DNA of 64,000 nt from Lewinellaceae bacterium (GTDB lineage Bacteria > Bacteroidota > Bacteroidia > Chitinophagales > Saprospiraceae), in assembly GCA_020636355.1 (NCBI GenBank), contig JACJYB010000004.1, forward strand, positions 381,956-445,955, in the 5' to 3' direction. Below the pieces are notes generated by a model. That model was not told the DNA's origin and searched no databases. It worked only from the letters and a program-made list of their open reading frames with translations. Of this stretch, positions 34,014-44,193 are shown in pieces; position 1 is the stretch's first letter, and every line of letters starts with the position of its first letter. The translations under genes and the position numbers were made by a program.

Positions 34014-35852
34014 TTGGAAAAACCGGTGATCATACGGATCGTTTTCATCATCGCGGCGCTGGTCTTGTTGCTGAAAGTAGCTCAGTTGCAGCTTTTTGAC
34101 AAAACGATGCGATCCCGGGCCCAGGCAACGGCTATAGAAAAACAAGTCCAGTACCCATCCAGGGGGCTGATCTATGATCGCAATGGTACGCTCCTGGTCT
34201 ACAATGATGCCATTTATGACCTTTTGGTGGTATACAATAAGATCGATCCACAGATGGATACCACCCGGTTCTGCCAATTATTGGACATCACCCGAGAGCA
34301 GTTCGTGGATAACCTGAAAAAACCCTGGGGCGGCCAATTCTCCAAAAATGTCCCATTTGTATTTCTTTCGAAAATACAACCACAAACCTGGGCCCGGTTT
34401 AGCGAGCACTTATTTGATTTTCCCGGTTTTACTCCCCGCTTGAGAAGCGCCCGTGGTTATGCCCAGAATGGAGCTGCACACGTTTTGGGATACATCAGTG
34501 AAGTCAACAAAGATCAGATTTCTGCCTCCGATGGCGTTTATGAGTCCGGTGATTACATTGGTACCAGTGGGCTGGAAAGAGCCTACGAACCTTATTTACG
34601 AGGTGCCAAAGGTGTAAAATACATACTGAAGGACAACATTGGCCGCGAAGTAGGTCCTTTTGAAGGTGGGGTACGTGATTCCGCTGCCATTTCGGGTTCG
34701 GATCTGATATCGACCCTGGACATCAATTTACAGGTGTATGCCGAACAATTGATGGCGAACAAAGTCGGAGCCATCACAGCCATTGAACCCAATACCGGTG
34801 AGATACTGGCCATGGTGAGTTCACCCAGTTATGATCCTAATCTGCTGACTATCAATCAAAATCGTGGCGCCTATTATGCGGCCCTGGCTCAGGATTCTCT
34901 CAAACCATTGTTTGACCGCACCGTATTGGCGCAATACCCACCGGGGTCTATTTTCAAAACCGTGGTGGGTCTGATCGCACTGCAGGAAGGAGTAACCACC
35001 CCTTACCGCAGTATCCGTTGTGGCGGTGGTTTTGTAAATGCCCCCGGGGACATCCGTAAATGTCATGGGCATCCGGCACCCACCAATATTTCCATAGCCC
35101 TGCAATACAGTTGCAATGCCTATTTTTTTACTTTATTTAAAGACCTGGTTAATAAGTATGGATTTCGTGATGTGGAAAATGGCCTGGATAACTTTTACAC
35201 CTACCTCTCCAATTTTGGCTTTGGTCAGAAACTGACTTCGGAAATCGACTATGAGGCGACTGGTTTTATACCCAACTCAGCGTATTACGATAATGTCTAC
35301 AAGAATAGCCCCTGGTATGCTACGACGATCGTATCATTAGGCATTGGACAGGGAGAATTATCCATGACGACGCTGCAAATGGCTAATCTGGCTTCCATTT
35401 TGGGAAATCGCGGTTTTTATATTCAGCCCCATCTCCTTAAACAAATTCGCAATCAGGCTACCCTGCCAAATCCGGACTTTGATCGCAAGAAGCTGGTTCG
35501 GATCGATCCCATCCATTTTGGCCCCATTATCGATGGAATGGCTGCAGTCGTTACTTCCGGTACTGCACGAATGGCTCAGGTACCCGGTGTGGAAATCTGT
35601 GGCAAAACCGGTACTGTCCAAAATCCACATGGTGAAGATCACTCAGTATTTATCGCTTTTGCTCCCCGGGAAAACCCGAAAATAGCCATAGCCGTATACG
35701 TAGAAAATGCGGGAGGTGGTGGCCGAACCGCAGCGCCGGTCGCCGGACTATTGGTTGAACGCTATTTGAATGACACCATATCCGTTCAGAAAAAACCGCT
35801 GGAAACTCAGATCCTGAATACGGATCTGATCCATAAAAATGCGCGTTCATGA
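34014..35852 (+). CDS. mrdA: Penicillin-binding protein 2
   Basis: The 612-residue class B penicillin-binding protein is the elongation-specific transpeptidase. A TTG start is followed by an N-terminal membrane anchor (IIRIVFIIAALVLLLKVAQL). A dimerisation domain comes next, then transpeptidase motifs: SxxK as PPGSIFKTV, SxN as YSCNAYF and KTG as CGKTGTVQN. It cross-links peptidoglycan together with RodA. rodA, normally next in this operon, is replaced by folA; it must be elsewhere in the genome. Confidence 0.95.
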   Translation: MEKPVIIRIVFIIAALVLLLKVAQLQLFDKTMRSRAQATAIEKQVQYPSRGLIYDRNGTLLVYNDAIYDLLVVYNKIDPQMDTTRFCQLLDITREQFVDNLKKPWGGQFSKNVPFVFLSKIQPQTWARFSEHLFDFPGFTPRLRSARGYAQNGAAHVLGYISEVNKDQISASDGVYESGDYIGTSGLERAYEPYLRGAKGVKYILKDNIGREVGPFEGGVRDSAAISGSDLISTLDINLQVYAEQLMANKVGAITAIEPNTGEILAMVSSPSYDPNLLTINQNRGAYYAALAQDSLKPLFDRTVLAQYPPGSIFKTVVGLIALQEGVTTPYRSIRCGGGFVNAPGDIRKCHGHPAPTNISIALQYSCNAYFFTLFKDLVNKYGFRDVENGLDNFYTYLSNFGFGQKLTSEIDYEATGFIPNSAYYDNVYKNSPWYATTIVSLGIGQGELSMTTLQMANLASILGNRGFYIQPHLLKQIRNQATLPNPDFDRKKLVRIDPIHFGPIIDGMAAVVTSGTARMAQVPGVEICGKTGTVQNPHGEDHSVFIAFAPRENPKIAIAVYVENAGGGGRTAAPVAGLLVERYLNDTISVQKKPLETQILNTDLIHKNARS

Positions 35853-36346
35853 TTATTTCTGCCATCGCGGCCATGAGCTCCAATCGAGCCATAGGAAAAG
35901 AAAATGATCTTCCGTGGCACATGCCGGAAGATTTCAAATTCTTTAAGCGAATGACTAAAGGTCATCACATCCTGATGGGCCGGCGAAACTTCAACAGCAT
36001 TGGAAACCGCCCACTCAAGCACCGGGTCAATATCGTTATGACCAGGAACCCATTCTTTATTGCTACCGGTATCGTCGTCGTGCATGACCTGGAAGAAGGT
36101 ATTGCTTTTGCAGAATCCAATGGTGAACAAGAACTCTTCATCATCGGTGGTGAGGAAGTGTATCGGCAGGCATTAGAATATTGTGACCGGATTTACCTGA
36201 CCGAGATTGATGTAGTCGTATCCGGGGCCGACGCTTTTTTCCCTGAATTTGATCTTAATGAATGGAAAGAGGTATCCCGGGAGCCTCATTTTAAAGACGA
36301 ACGCAATCCATATGACTATACTTTCGTAACTTATGAACGGTTATGA
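35849..36346 (+). CDS. folA: Dihydrofolate reductase
   Basis: The 165-residue protein reduces dihydrofolate to tetrahydrofolate with NADPH. The N-terminal motif IISAIAAMSSNRAIGKENDLPWHMPEDFKFF is shortened here to its key parts: the A-x-G-x-x-N-x-L-P-W loop, the carboxylate in PED and the NADPH-binding GGEEVYRQAL. The ATG overlaps the end of mrdA by 4 bp and the end overlaps the DUF2851 gene by 4 bp, so it is translationally coupled in the elongasome operon. This location is unusual for folA. Confidence 0.95.
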   Translation: MIISAIAAMSSNRAIGKENDLPWHMPEDFKFFKRMTKGHHILMGRRNFNSIGNRPLKHRVNIVMTRNPFFIATGIVVVHDLEEGIAFAESNGEQELFIIGGEEVYRQALEYCDRIYLTEIDVVVSGADAFFPEFDLNEWKEVSREPHFKDERNPYDYTFVTYERL

Positions 36347-37632
36347 AAGAAGAATTACTCCACTATGCCTGGCGTACCCGGCAATACAATCCGCTGCAAC
36401 TATCCACGACCGATCAGCAGCCTGTACAGGTTATTCACCCCGGACGTTACAATCTTGATGCCGGTCCTGATTTTCTGGAAGCAAAGATCAAAATAGGGGA
36501 TACTTTGTGGGTTGGCCACGTGGAGATCCATGTGCTGGCTTCTGACTGGAATAAGCATTTCCATGCAGATGACCCCAAATATCGGAATGTCATCCTGCAT
36601 GTTGTATACGATGCAGATACGGATGCTGCTGTTACTGGCCGGGATCCACTCCCGACCCTAACATTGAAAGACCAGCTTGCCCGGGATATGATGGATCGCT
36701 ACGATCTTCTGATGGAAAACGAATCCTGGATACCCTGTCAACCTTTTATGGATCAGGTTGATGAAGTGATCTGGACAGCCTGGCTGGAACGAATGGTCGT
36801 AGAGCGGCTGGAACGCAAGACGCTTGAGATCCACCGGATGCTGGAAGCTTGTCACTGGGACTGGGACTCGGTATTTTATCAGCTATTCGCCGCTCACCTG
36901 GGCATGCAGGTTAATAAGGAGGCATTCCTCGAACTGACCCGTAGGACGCCTTATAACACGTTGCTTAAATATCGTGATAATTTGTTTCAAGTCGAGGCCT
37001 TATTGTTTGGACAGGCGGGTATGCTTACCGGTGATTTTGTGGACGATTATCCCCAGCGTTTACAGAAAGAATTCAATTATCAACAAAAGAAATTAGGCCT
37101 TTCTCCCATGCCCGGTCACTACTGGAATTTTCTACGCTTAAGGCCATCCAACTTTCCCACGGTCCGGATCGCTCAATTAGCACGTATCATCCATACCACA
37201 GAACATCTCTTCAGCAAAATATTAGCCGCTGAGAGCATCCGGGAAGTAAATAGCTTATTTGGTCATGCTGCAAATCAATACTGGGCTGATCACTATCAAT
37301 TCGACAAACCCTCGTTAAATCAAAAGAGAAAGCGTCTCGGTTCACAATTGATCCAAAATTTAATCGTCAATGTGCTGGTACCCTTTCTTTTCTTATATGG
37401 CAAGGTGAAGGGATTGACCCGCTACCAGGATAAAGCGATAGACTGGTTGCAGGCCCTTCCTCCGGAACAAAATGCCGTTATCAGCCATTGGAATTCAATC
37501 CGGACAAATGCAGAAAATGCATTGCAGACTCAAGCTTTGCTTCAGCTTAAAAAACAACATTGCGATGCCAAACGTTGTGCTCATTGTGGTATTGGTCACC
37601 ACTTGCTCAAGCAAAAGCAAACTGAAGCATGA
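36343..37632 (+). CDS. DUF2851 family protein
   Basis: The 429-residue protein matches the Bacteroidota-specific DUF2851 family. Its start EELLHYAWRTRQYNPLQL and the block GPDFLEAKIKIGDTLWVG, followed by HVEIH and SDWNKHFH, are recognisable; this core resembles a nuclease-like D...E...H arrangement. The C-terminus has a cysteine/histidine cluster (CDAKRCAHCGIGHHLL) that could bind zinc. Function is unknown. It is coupled to folA and lpxK by 4-bp overlaps. Confidence 0.85.
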   Translation: MKEELLHYAWRTRQYNPLQLSTTDQQPVQVIHPGRYNLDAGPDFLEAKIKIGDTLWVGHVEIHVLASDWNKHFHADDPKYRNVILHVVYDADTDAAVTGRDPLPTLTLKDQLARDMMDRYDLLMENESWIPCQPFMDQVDEVIWTAWLERMVVERLERKTLEIHRMLEACHWDWDSVFYQLFAAHLGMQVNKEAFLELTRRTPYNTLLKYRDNLFQVEALLFGQAGMLTGDFVDDYPQRLQKEFNYQQKKLGLSPMPGHYWNFLRLRPSNFPTVRIAQLARIIHTTEHLFSKILAAESIREVNSLFGHAANQYWADHYQFDKPSLNQKRKRLGSQLIQNLIVNVLVPFLFLYGKVKGLTRYQDKAIDWLQALPPEQNAVISHWNSIRTNAENALQTQALLQLKKQHCDAKRCAHCGIGHHLLKQKQTEA

Positions 37633-38699
37633 TCCAACAATGGTTAATCAAGGTCCTCTTGGCTCCAATAGCGCTCCTTTATGGTTTAACCGTATTGGTG
37701 CGAAACGGACTTTACAGGATCGGGTTTTTTAAGAGTATTGGATTTAGTTTTCCAGTTATTTCCGTCGGCAATCTAAGTGTTGGAGGAACCGGAAAAACGC
37801 CACATATTGAATATTTTATCCAGCATCTGCAGGAATACATCCGTATTGGGGTATTGAGCAGAGGGTATGGCCGCAACACCCGGGGTTACCGTCTGGTACA
37901 AACCAACGATCATGCTGAGCTCAGCGGCGATGAACCCGTCCAGATCAAACGCAAGTTTCCTGATACCGCGGTTGCCGTTTCCGAGAATCGTGCCCTGGGC
38001 ATTCCGCAGCTTCTGAAAACAAACCCGGAAGTCCAGCTGATTTTGCTCGATGACGCCTATCAGCATAGGGCCATACGACCTGCCCTTTCGATTTTACTGA
38101 CCGACTACAACCGTCCCTATTATCAGGATTTTCTCTTGCCTGTTGGCCGTCTGAGGGAGTGGCGTGGTGGAGCACGGAGGGCCGACGCCATCGTTGTTAC
38201 CAAGTGTCCCCCTAACCTTGACACCTTATCCATGGAAAAAATCCGGGACAAAATCCGGCCACAAGCATCGCAAAAGGTGTATTTCTCCACCCTAGAATAC
38301 GGACAGCCGTATTCGTTTTGGGACAGCAGTAGCAGATTACCGTTTTCGTCGGATCTGAATATCTTACTGATTAGTGCGATTGCACATACGGACCACTTAA
38401 CCGATTACCTGACTCCCCGTGTCCGGGAGGTAAGGCATTTGGAATTTACCGACCACCATTACTTTACGAAATACGATATGGGGCAGATGAAAGCTGCTTT
38501 TGACGGTATGGAAAAAGCTCCAAAAGTTCTCTTGACTACAGAGAAAGATGCGACTCGCCTGGAGCTCCATTACAACTATTTAATTGGTGAGAAATTGCCC
38601 ATCTTTGTACTGCCACTCCGCGTACGCTTTTTAGATGAGCAGCATGAAACACCATTTTTGGACTACATTCAAAAGCAATTATTGGCTTTTACGGTATAG
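37629..38699 (+). CDS. lpxK: Tetraacyldisaccharide 4'-kinase
   Basis: The 356-residue inner-membrane kinase phosphorylates the 4' position of the lipid A precursor. A membrane anchor (LLAPIALLYGLTVLV) is followed by the Walker A motif GNLSVGGTGKTP near residue 47, and a DDAYQHR motif lies in the Walker B region. Its presence shows that the organism makes lipid A and so has a lipopolysaccharide-containing outer membrane. The 3' end overlaps the next gene. Confidence 0.95.
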   Translation: MIQQWLIKVLLAPIALLYGLTVLVRNGLYRIGFFKSIGFSFPVISVGNLSVGGTGKTPHIEYFIQHLQEYIRIGVLSRGYGRNTRGYRLVQTNDHAELSGDEPVQIKRKFPDTAVAVSENRALGIPQLLKTNPEVQLILLDDAYQHRAIRPALSILLTDYNRPYYQDFLLPVGRLREWRGGARRADAIVVTKCPPNLDTLSMEKIRDKIRPQASQKVYFSTLEYGQPYSFWDSSSRLPFSSDLNILLISAIAHTDHLTDYLTPRVREVRHLEFTDHHYFTKYDMGQMKAAFDGMEKAPKVLLTTEKDATRLELHYNYLIGEKLPIFVLPLRVRFLDEQHETPFLDYIQKQLLAFTV

Positions 38700-40434
38700 C
38701 ATCATCTTTGGGCTGTTGCTATGGGCCATAGGTGTTTTTTCTCAACAACAAACCTTGCTGAGCGGAGAACGTACCACTGAAATTGTGCGACGTTATTCGA
38801 TCTTGTATCCGCAGGACTGGTATTTTGATTCCCGCTTAGTCAATAGAAAAGAATTAACTCAATGGGCCTGGAACCTGGTCAATACCAAACCACTATCCGC
38901 AGTTGGAGTAGCGGATATGCGCTATATCCTGATGGAACACAACGATGTATTGCCTTCCATCACTCCCGTAGAATCAGAACAGCTGCAATACATCGATTCG
39001 ACCCATACCTTTCAACAGTATGCTACGGTACAACATCCCGTAACGGCGCCTCTGAGCAATCCGAAGATTTACAGCCGCAAACCTATTCTTCGACATTTTT
39101 ATCGGACACCTTTATTTCTATATGAAGTGGATGATGACGCATTCACGCTCCGGATCCAACCCATTCTAACCGGAGTACTTGGAAGTTCCGAACTTTTTGA
39201 AAACCACCGGGGAATTAAGGTACGAGCTTCCATCGATCGCAAGGTTTGGTTGGAAACTTCTTTTCTGGAGTCGCAGAGTGCCTTTCCCACCTATCTGAAT
39301 CAATGGATCAACACCTTTAAAACCATCCCGGGTCAGGGCCTTTATAAGCGTTATACCAGCAGTCTTTTTGGGGTGAGCAACGGTTATGACTACCTGAATG
39401 CACAGGCCAATATCCAGTTTAATATTACCCGGCATATTCAGGGACAATTTGGTTATGGACAAAACCCGCTAGGCTATGGCATCCGGTCCCTGTTCCTTTC
39501 GGACTTTGCCAACAATTACCTGTATTTAAAGCTAAATACCCGGGTCTGGAAATTCAATTATCAGAACCTGTTCGGGGAATTGGCCGCCGAAAGCGCTAAT
39601 GGGAAAAGGGGCGATGATCTTTTACCTAAGAAATATTTCGCCGCACATCATTTATCCATTAATATCCTGCCCCGTCTGGAATTGGGCCTCTATGAGACGG
39701 TAGTTTTCAATCGTTCCCGCCAGTTTGAACTGCAATACCTCAACCCGGTCATCCTTTACCGCTCCGTAGAACACAATCTGGGCAGCCCGGATAATGTATT
39801 GCTGGGACTGGATGCTTCCTGGATACTGGCGGACCAGGTACGTCTGTACGGACAACTGATCCTCGACGAATTCCGGCTTAAAGAAATCCGTGCCAATCGC
39901 GGTTGGTGGGGCAATAAATCCGGCTGGCAACTGGGCCTGGAATACACCAATGTGGCCCATATTGATCATCTGGACCTTCAATTGGAGTGGAACCGGGTGC
40001 GACCGTATACCTATGCTCACCGGGATAGCCTGAGCAACTACTCCCATTTCTTTCAGCCCCTGGCGCATCCTCTTGGTGCTAACTTCAATGAAATGCTCGC
40101 TTTGATTAACTACCGGCCACTGTCTGCATGGACAATGTCGCTGAAACTGGCGAAAATAAATCAAGGCCTTGATGGACCCAGTGAAAACTGGGGAAGTAAT
40201 ATCTTGTTACCCTATACAACTCGCCAACAGGATTATGGAAATCTGGTTGGGCAGGGAATTGACACCGATGTCTTTTGGGGATATTTTAATATCCAATTTG
40301 AGTTCAAACCTGGTCTGTATTTACAAGCGTTTTATTTGCACCGCAATCAGAAATCCAGCCTTGTCCAACAGAATGAATCCTATTTTGGAGTAGGCATTTG
40401 TTGGAATCGTTTATTTCAACCTGTCATCTTGTAA
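38644..40434 (+). CDS. Outer-membrane beta-barrel, Wzi/capsule-assembly-like
   Basis: This ORF of about 596 residues starts inside the end of lpxK (ATG at 38644, or 38635). A hydrophobic leader near residues 17-32 (YSIIFGLLLWAIGVFSQ) acts as a signal peptide. The remainder alternates polar and aromatic residues as in outer-membrane barrels. The segments GYGQNPLGYGIRSLFLSD and YLNPVILYRSVEHNLGSPDN, and the DASWILADQVRLYGQLILDE region, resemble the Wzi family involved in capsule attachment. The Wzi assignment is tentative. It precedes metH by 3 bp and lies near the polysaccharide locus. Confidence 0.65.
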   Translation: MKHHFWTTFKSNYWLLRYSIIFGLLLWAIGVFSQQQTLLSGERTTEIVRRYSILYPQDWYFDSRLVNRKELTQWAWNLVNTKPLSAVGVADMRYILMEHNDVLPSITPVESEQLQYIDSTHTFQQYATVQHPVTAPLSNPKIYSRKPILRHFYRTPLFLYEVDDDAFTLRIQPILTGVLGSSELFENHRGIKVRASIDRKVWLETSFLESQSAFPTYLNQWINTFKTIPGQGLYKRYTSSLFGVSNGYDYLNAQANIQFNITRHIQGQFGYGQNPLGYGIRSLFLSDFANNYLYLKLNTRVWKFNYQNLFGELAAESANGKRGDDLLPKKYFAAHHLSINILPRLELGLYETVVFNRSRQFELQYLNPVILYRSVEHNLGSPDNVLLGLDASWILADQVRLYGQLILDEFRLKEIRANRGWWGNKSGWQLGLEYTNVAHIDHLDLQLEWNRVRPYTYAHRDSLSNYSHFFQPLAHPLGANFNEMLALINYRPLSAWTMSLKLAKINQGLDGPSENWGSNILLPYTTRQQDYGNLVGQGIDTDVFWGYFNIQFEFKPGLYLQAFYLHRNQKSSLVQQNESYFGVGICWNRLFQPVIL

Positions 40435-40437
40435 GCC

Positions 40438-43400
40438 ATGAGCAAACTGGATCTTTTACATAAAATTCTGAACGAACGAATCTTGCTTTTGGATGGGGCA
40501 ATGGGTACCCTTATCCAGCAACATCGACTGACCGAGGAGGGATACCGGGGAGACCGCTTTCGGGATTTTCCCCATGAGATACGGGGAAACAATGATTTGT
40601 TATCCCTCACCCAGCCCGATATTATCCGCAATATCCACCTGCAATACCTCGAAGTAGGCTCCGATATCATTGAAACCAACACCTTCAATGCAAATAGCTT
40701 TTCGCTTGCTGATTATCACATGGAGGATCTGGTCTATGAAATCAATAAAAGTTCGGCCATACTGGCTCGTGAGGCTATTAATGCATTTAATGCTTCTCAG
40801 CCCGGCAAACCGCGCTTTGTTGCTGGCGCTCTGGGTCCGACCAATAAAGCAGCATCTTTGTCTCCGGATGTCAACCGGCCAGGCTACCGGTCTGTTACAT
40901 TTGACCAGCTGGCGGAGGCTTATTACGAGCAGGCGAAAGGACTGATCGATGGTGGGGTGGATATTTTACTGATTGAAACGGTTTTCGACACCCTGAATTG
41001 TAAAGCGGCCCTGTACGGTATCGATCAACTATTGGAAGAACGACATCTTCAATTGCCCATCATGGTGTCCGGGACCATCACAGATGCTTCAGGGCGGACG
41101 CTTTCCGGTCAGACCGTTGAAGCCTTCTGGATTTCAGTCAAACATGCTCCCCTATTGAGTGTCGGCTTAAACTGTGCCCTTGGAGCAAAGGAATTGCATC
41201 CTTACCTGAAGGCACTTTCCTCCATTGCGGACTGTTACATCAGTGCTTATCCGAATGCCGGACTGCCCAATGAACTCGGTGGCTACGATCAGACCCCAGG
41301 GCAGATGCAATCTCATATCCACCGGTTTTTAAACGAAGGACTGGTCAATATCGTAGGCGGGTGTTGTGGTACGACGCCGGAACACATCCGGTACATGGGA
41401 AGTCTGGTTGAAAATGCCAAACCACGTCAAATACCCGACGTGCCTCACCATAGCATGTACAGCGGCATGGAACCCTTGATCCTCTATCCAGGCATCAACT
41501 TTGTGAATATCGGTGAGCGGACCAATGTGACCGGATCATCCAAGTTTGCCAAATTGATTAAAGAAGGCCAGTACACTGAAGCATTATCCGTTGCTCAACA
41601 ACAAGTGGATGGTGGGGCACAAATCCTGGATATTAATATGGATGAGGGCTTGTTGGACTCCAAAGCTGTCATGGTTCACTTTTTGAATCTGATGGCTTCC
41701 GAACCCAATATTGCCAAATTGCCTTTTATGATCGATTCCTCGAAATTTGAGGTCATCGAAGCGGGTTTGCAATGTGTTCAGGGAAAATGCATCGTTAATT
41801 CCATCTCCCTGAAAGAAGGGAAAGATAATTTTCTGGCTCAGGCAAAAAAAGTACGCCGTTATGGCGCTGCCGTCGTGGTTATGGCCTTCGACGAAGATGG
41901 CCAGGCGGATACGGTAGCGCGTAAAGTAAGTATTTGTCAGCGGGCCTATCGCATTCTTACTGAAGAAGTTGGGTTCCCGCCCGAAGACATTATTTTCGAT
42001 CCGAATATTTTCGCCATAGCCACCGGTATCGCAGAGCACGACAACTATGCCATGTATTACATCGAGGCTTGCCGGCAGATCAAAAAGACCTGCCCAGGGG
42101 CCAAAATTTCCGGGGGAGTAAGCAACTTGTCTTTCAGCTTCCGCGGAAATAATGTTGTCCGTGAAGCCATGCATTCCGCTTTTCTCTACCATGCGATTGC
42201 AGCAGGCATGGATATGGGAATTGTAAATGCCGGCATGATCGAAGTGTATGCGGACATCCCCAAAGATTTACTTAAACTGGTGGAAGATGTGCTCTTTAAC
42301 CGCCATGATGGTGCGACCGATGCGCTGACTGCCTATGCGGAGGCACACAAAGGAAAAGGAAAAACACGAACCCTGGATCTGACCTGGAGAGAAGAGCCAT
42401 TGCCTAAAAAAATTGAACATGCCCTGGTCAGTGGAATCGATGGATTCATCGAGGATGATATGGCGGAAGCTTTGACCGCATACGATTCTCCTCTGGATAT
42501 CATCGAAGGGCCTCTGATGGATGGAATGAATGTGGTGGGTGATTTATTCGGTATTGGTAAAATGTTTTTACCCCAGGTGGTCAAAAGTGCCCGGGTGATG
42601 AAGCGAGCCGTAGCTTACCTGACGCCCTATCTGGAAGCAGCCAAACAGGCTGCTGCCAGTCGTGCCAAAGGGAAAGTACTCCTGGCTACCGTCAAAGGCG
42701 ATGTCCATGATATCGGCAAAAATATTGTCGGTGTCGTCCTCGGATGTAATAATTACGAAGTCATTGACATGGGCGTCATGGTGCCCTTGACCCGCATTCT
42801 GGAACGCGCCGAACAAGAGAAAGCGGACGTCATCGGACTCAGCGGTCTGATAACCCCTTCCTTGGATGAGATGGTTTATGTCGCACAGGAAATGGAAAGC
42901 CGCAGATTGAAAACGCCTTTGTTGATCGGCGGTGCTACTACTTCGAAATTGCATACGGCCCTGAAGATCCAGCCTGTCTACAGCGGTCCGACCATTCATG
43001 TATTGGATGCTTCACGAAGCGTGCCGGTTGTTTCCACACTTCTCTCTTCAGACGAAAACTCACGAAATCAGTTTCTGTCCAATATCAGCAAAGAATATGA
43101 AGATATCCGCCAGCGTCGATCCAGGCAAATGGCGGCGAAAGAACTGATCGCTTATCCGGATGCGATCGCTAATGGCTGGAAAGGTAACTGGACTTCTTAC
43201 GATCCGCCAAAGCCCTCCTTACTTGGAATTCACCCGGTGAGTCCAACGATCAATGACCTGATACCATTCATCGACTGGACACCCTTCTTTAGCAGTTGGC
43301 AACTTGCCGGTAAATATCCCGGCATACTGTCCGATGAAGTGGTCGGAGAACAAGCCCGGTCACTGCATACGGATGCCCTGCGCCTATTGGAGGAATGGGT

Positions 43401-44145
43401 AAAGAACCGTACCATCAAGCCCCGGGGCGTCTGGGGTATCTTCCCGGTTATGCGGCAGGAAGATGATTCTGTGGAAGTGATGGCTCCCGATGGTGAACAT
43501 CACCTGGGTACCTTCTATTTCTTACGGCAGCAGCGGAAAAAGGCTGTCGGATTACCCAATTTATCACTTGTCGACTTCTTGTCACCGGCATCCAGTGGCA
43601 AACAGGATTATCTTGGTTGTTTTGCTGTGACTGCCGGCGAGGGACTGGAAGAGGTGGTCAGGCATTTTGAGCAAGATCATGACGACTACCATGCTATCCT
43701 GGCAAAATCGCTGGCTGACCGCCTGGCTGAAGCTTTTGCGGAATGGCTGCATTGGCGCATACGCACGGAATATTGGGGCTATGCCCACCAGGAATCACTG
43801 AATAACGAGCAATTGATCGCCGAAAAATATCAGGGCATCCGTCCTGCACCAGGGTATCCGGCTTGCCCGGATCACACTGAAAAACAAACGCTCTTCCAAC
43901 TTTTACAGGTTGAACAACATACGCCAATTACTCTCACCGATTCCATGGCCATGTATCCGGCATCATCCGTGTGTGGTTATTATTTTAGCCACCCTGACTC
44001 CAAATATTTTGGCCTTGGTCTGATCGATAAAGACCAAATGACAAAATATGCCCGTTTAAAAGGCATTCCAATTTCCACGATGGAACGTTGGCTTTCGGCG
44101 GCTCTGGCTTATGAACCCGACGTATTGATCAATCAGGAAGATTGA
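40438..44145 (+). CDS. metH: Cobalamin-dependent methionine synthase
   Basis: The full-length 1235-residue enzyme has all four modules. The homocysteine-binding domain has zinc cysteines in LNCALG and VGGCCGTTP. The methyltetrahydrofolate domain begins at FVNIGERTNVTGSSKF. The B12 domain has the axial histidine in GDVHDIGKNIVG. A C-terminal AdoMet-dependent reactivation domain has RPAPGYPACPDH. It methylates homocysteine to methionine using cobalamin. No cobalamin riboswitch is seen just upstream, where the preceding gene ends 3 bp away. Confidence 0.97.
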   Translation: MSKLDLLHKILNERILLLDGAMGTLIQQHRLTEEGYRGDRFRDFPHEIRGNNDLLSLTQPDIIRNIHLQYLEVGSDIIETNTFNANSFSLADYHMEDLVYEINKSSAILAREAINAFNASQPGKPRFVAGALGPTNKAASLSPDVNRPGYRSVTFDQLAEAYYEQAKGLIDGGVDILLIETVFDTLNCKAALYGIDQLLEERHLQLPIMVSGTITDASGRTLSGQTVEAFWISVKHAPLLSVGLNCALGAKELHPYLKALSSIADCYISAYPNAGLPNELGGYDQTPGQMQSHIHRFLNEGLVNIVGGCCGTTPEHIRYMGSLVENAKPRQIPDVPHHSMYSGMEPLILYPGINFVNIGERTNVTGSSKFAKLIKEGQYTEALSVAQQQVDGGAQILDINMDEGLLDSKAVMVHFLNLMASEPNIAKLPFMIDSSKFEVIEAGLQCVQGKCIVNSISLKEGKDNFLAQAKKVRRYGAAVVVMAFDEDGQADTVARKVSICQRAYRILTEEVGFPPEDIIFDPNIFAIATGIAEHDNYAMYYIEACRQIKKTCPGAKISGGVSNLSFSFRGNNVVREAMHSAFLYHAIAAGMDMGIVNAGMIEVYADIPKDLLKLVEDVLFNRHDGATDALTAYAEAHKGKGKTRTLDLTWREEPLPKKIEHALVSGIDGFIEDDMAEALTAYDSPLDIIEGPLMDGMNVVGDLFGIGKMFLPQVVKSARVMKRAVAYLTPYLEAAKQAAASRAKGKVLLATVKGDVHDIGKNIVGVVLGCNNYEVIDMGVMVPLTRILERAEQEKADVIGLSGLITPSLDEMVYVAQEMESRRLKTPLLIGGATTSKLHTALKIQPVYSGPTIHVLDASRSVPVVSTLLSSDENSRNQFLSNISKEYEDIRQRRSRQMAAKELIAYPDAIANGWKGNWTSYDPPKPSLLGIHPVSPTINDLIPFIDWTPFFSSWQLAGKYPGILSDEVVGEQARSLHTDALRLLEEWVKNRTIKPRGVWGIFPVMRQEDDSVEVMAPDGEHHLGTFYFLRQQRKKAVGLPNLSLVDFLSPASSGKQDYLGCFAVTAGEGLEEVVRHFEQDHDDYHAILAKSLADRLAEAFAEWLHWRIRTEYWGYAHQESLNNEQLIAEKYQGIRPAPGYPACPDHTEKQTLFQLLQVEQHTPITLTDSMAMYPASSVCGYYFSHPDSKYFGLGLIDKDQMTKYARLKGIPISTMERWLSAALAYEPDVLINQED

Positions 44146-44170
44146 ATTGCTGGGAGATTGATTACTTTTA
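44142..44170 (+). promoter_or_regulatory. Candidate promoter of the polysaccharide locus
   Basis: TTG at 44142-44144 is followed after 18 nt by TACTTTTA at 44163-44170, one base off the TAnnTTTG pattern. The SLBB gene starts 24 bp downstream. The TTG overlaps the end of metH. Confidence 0.38.
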
Positions 44171-44193
44171 TACCTCTTTAACGGTAAACTTAG

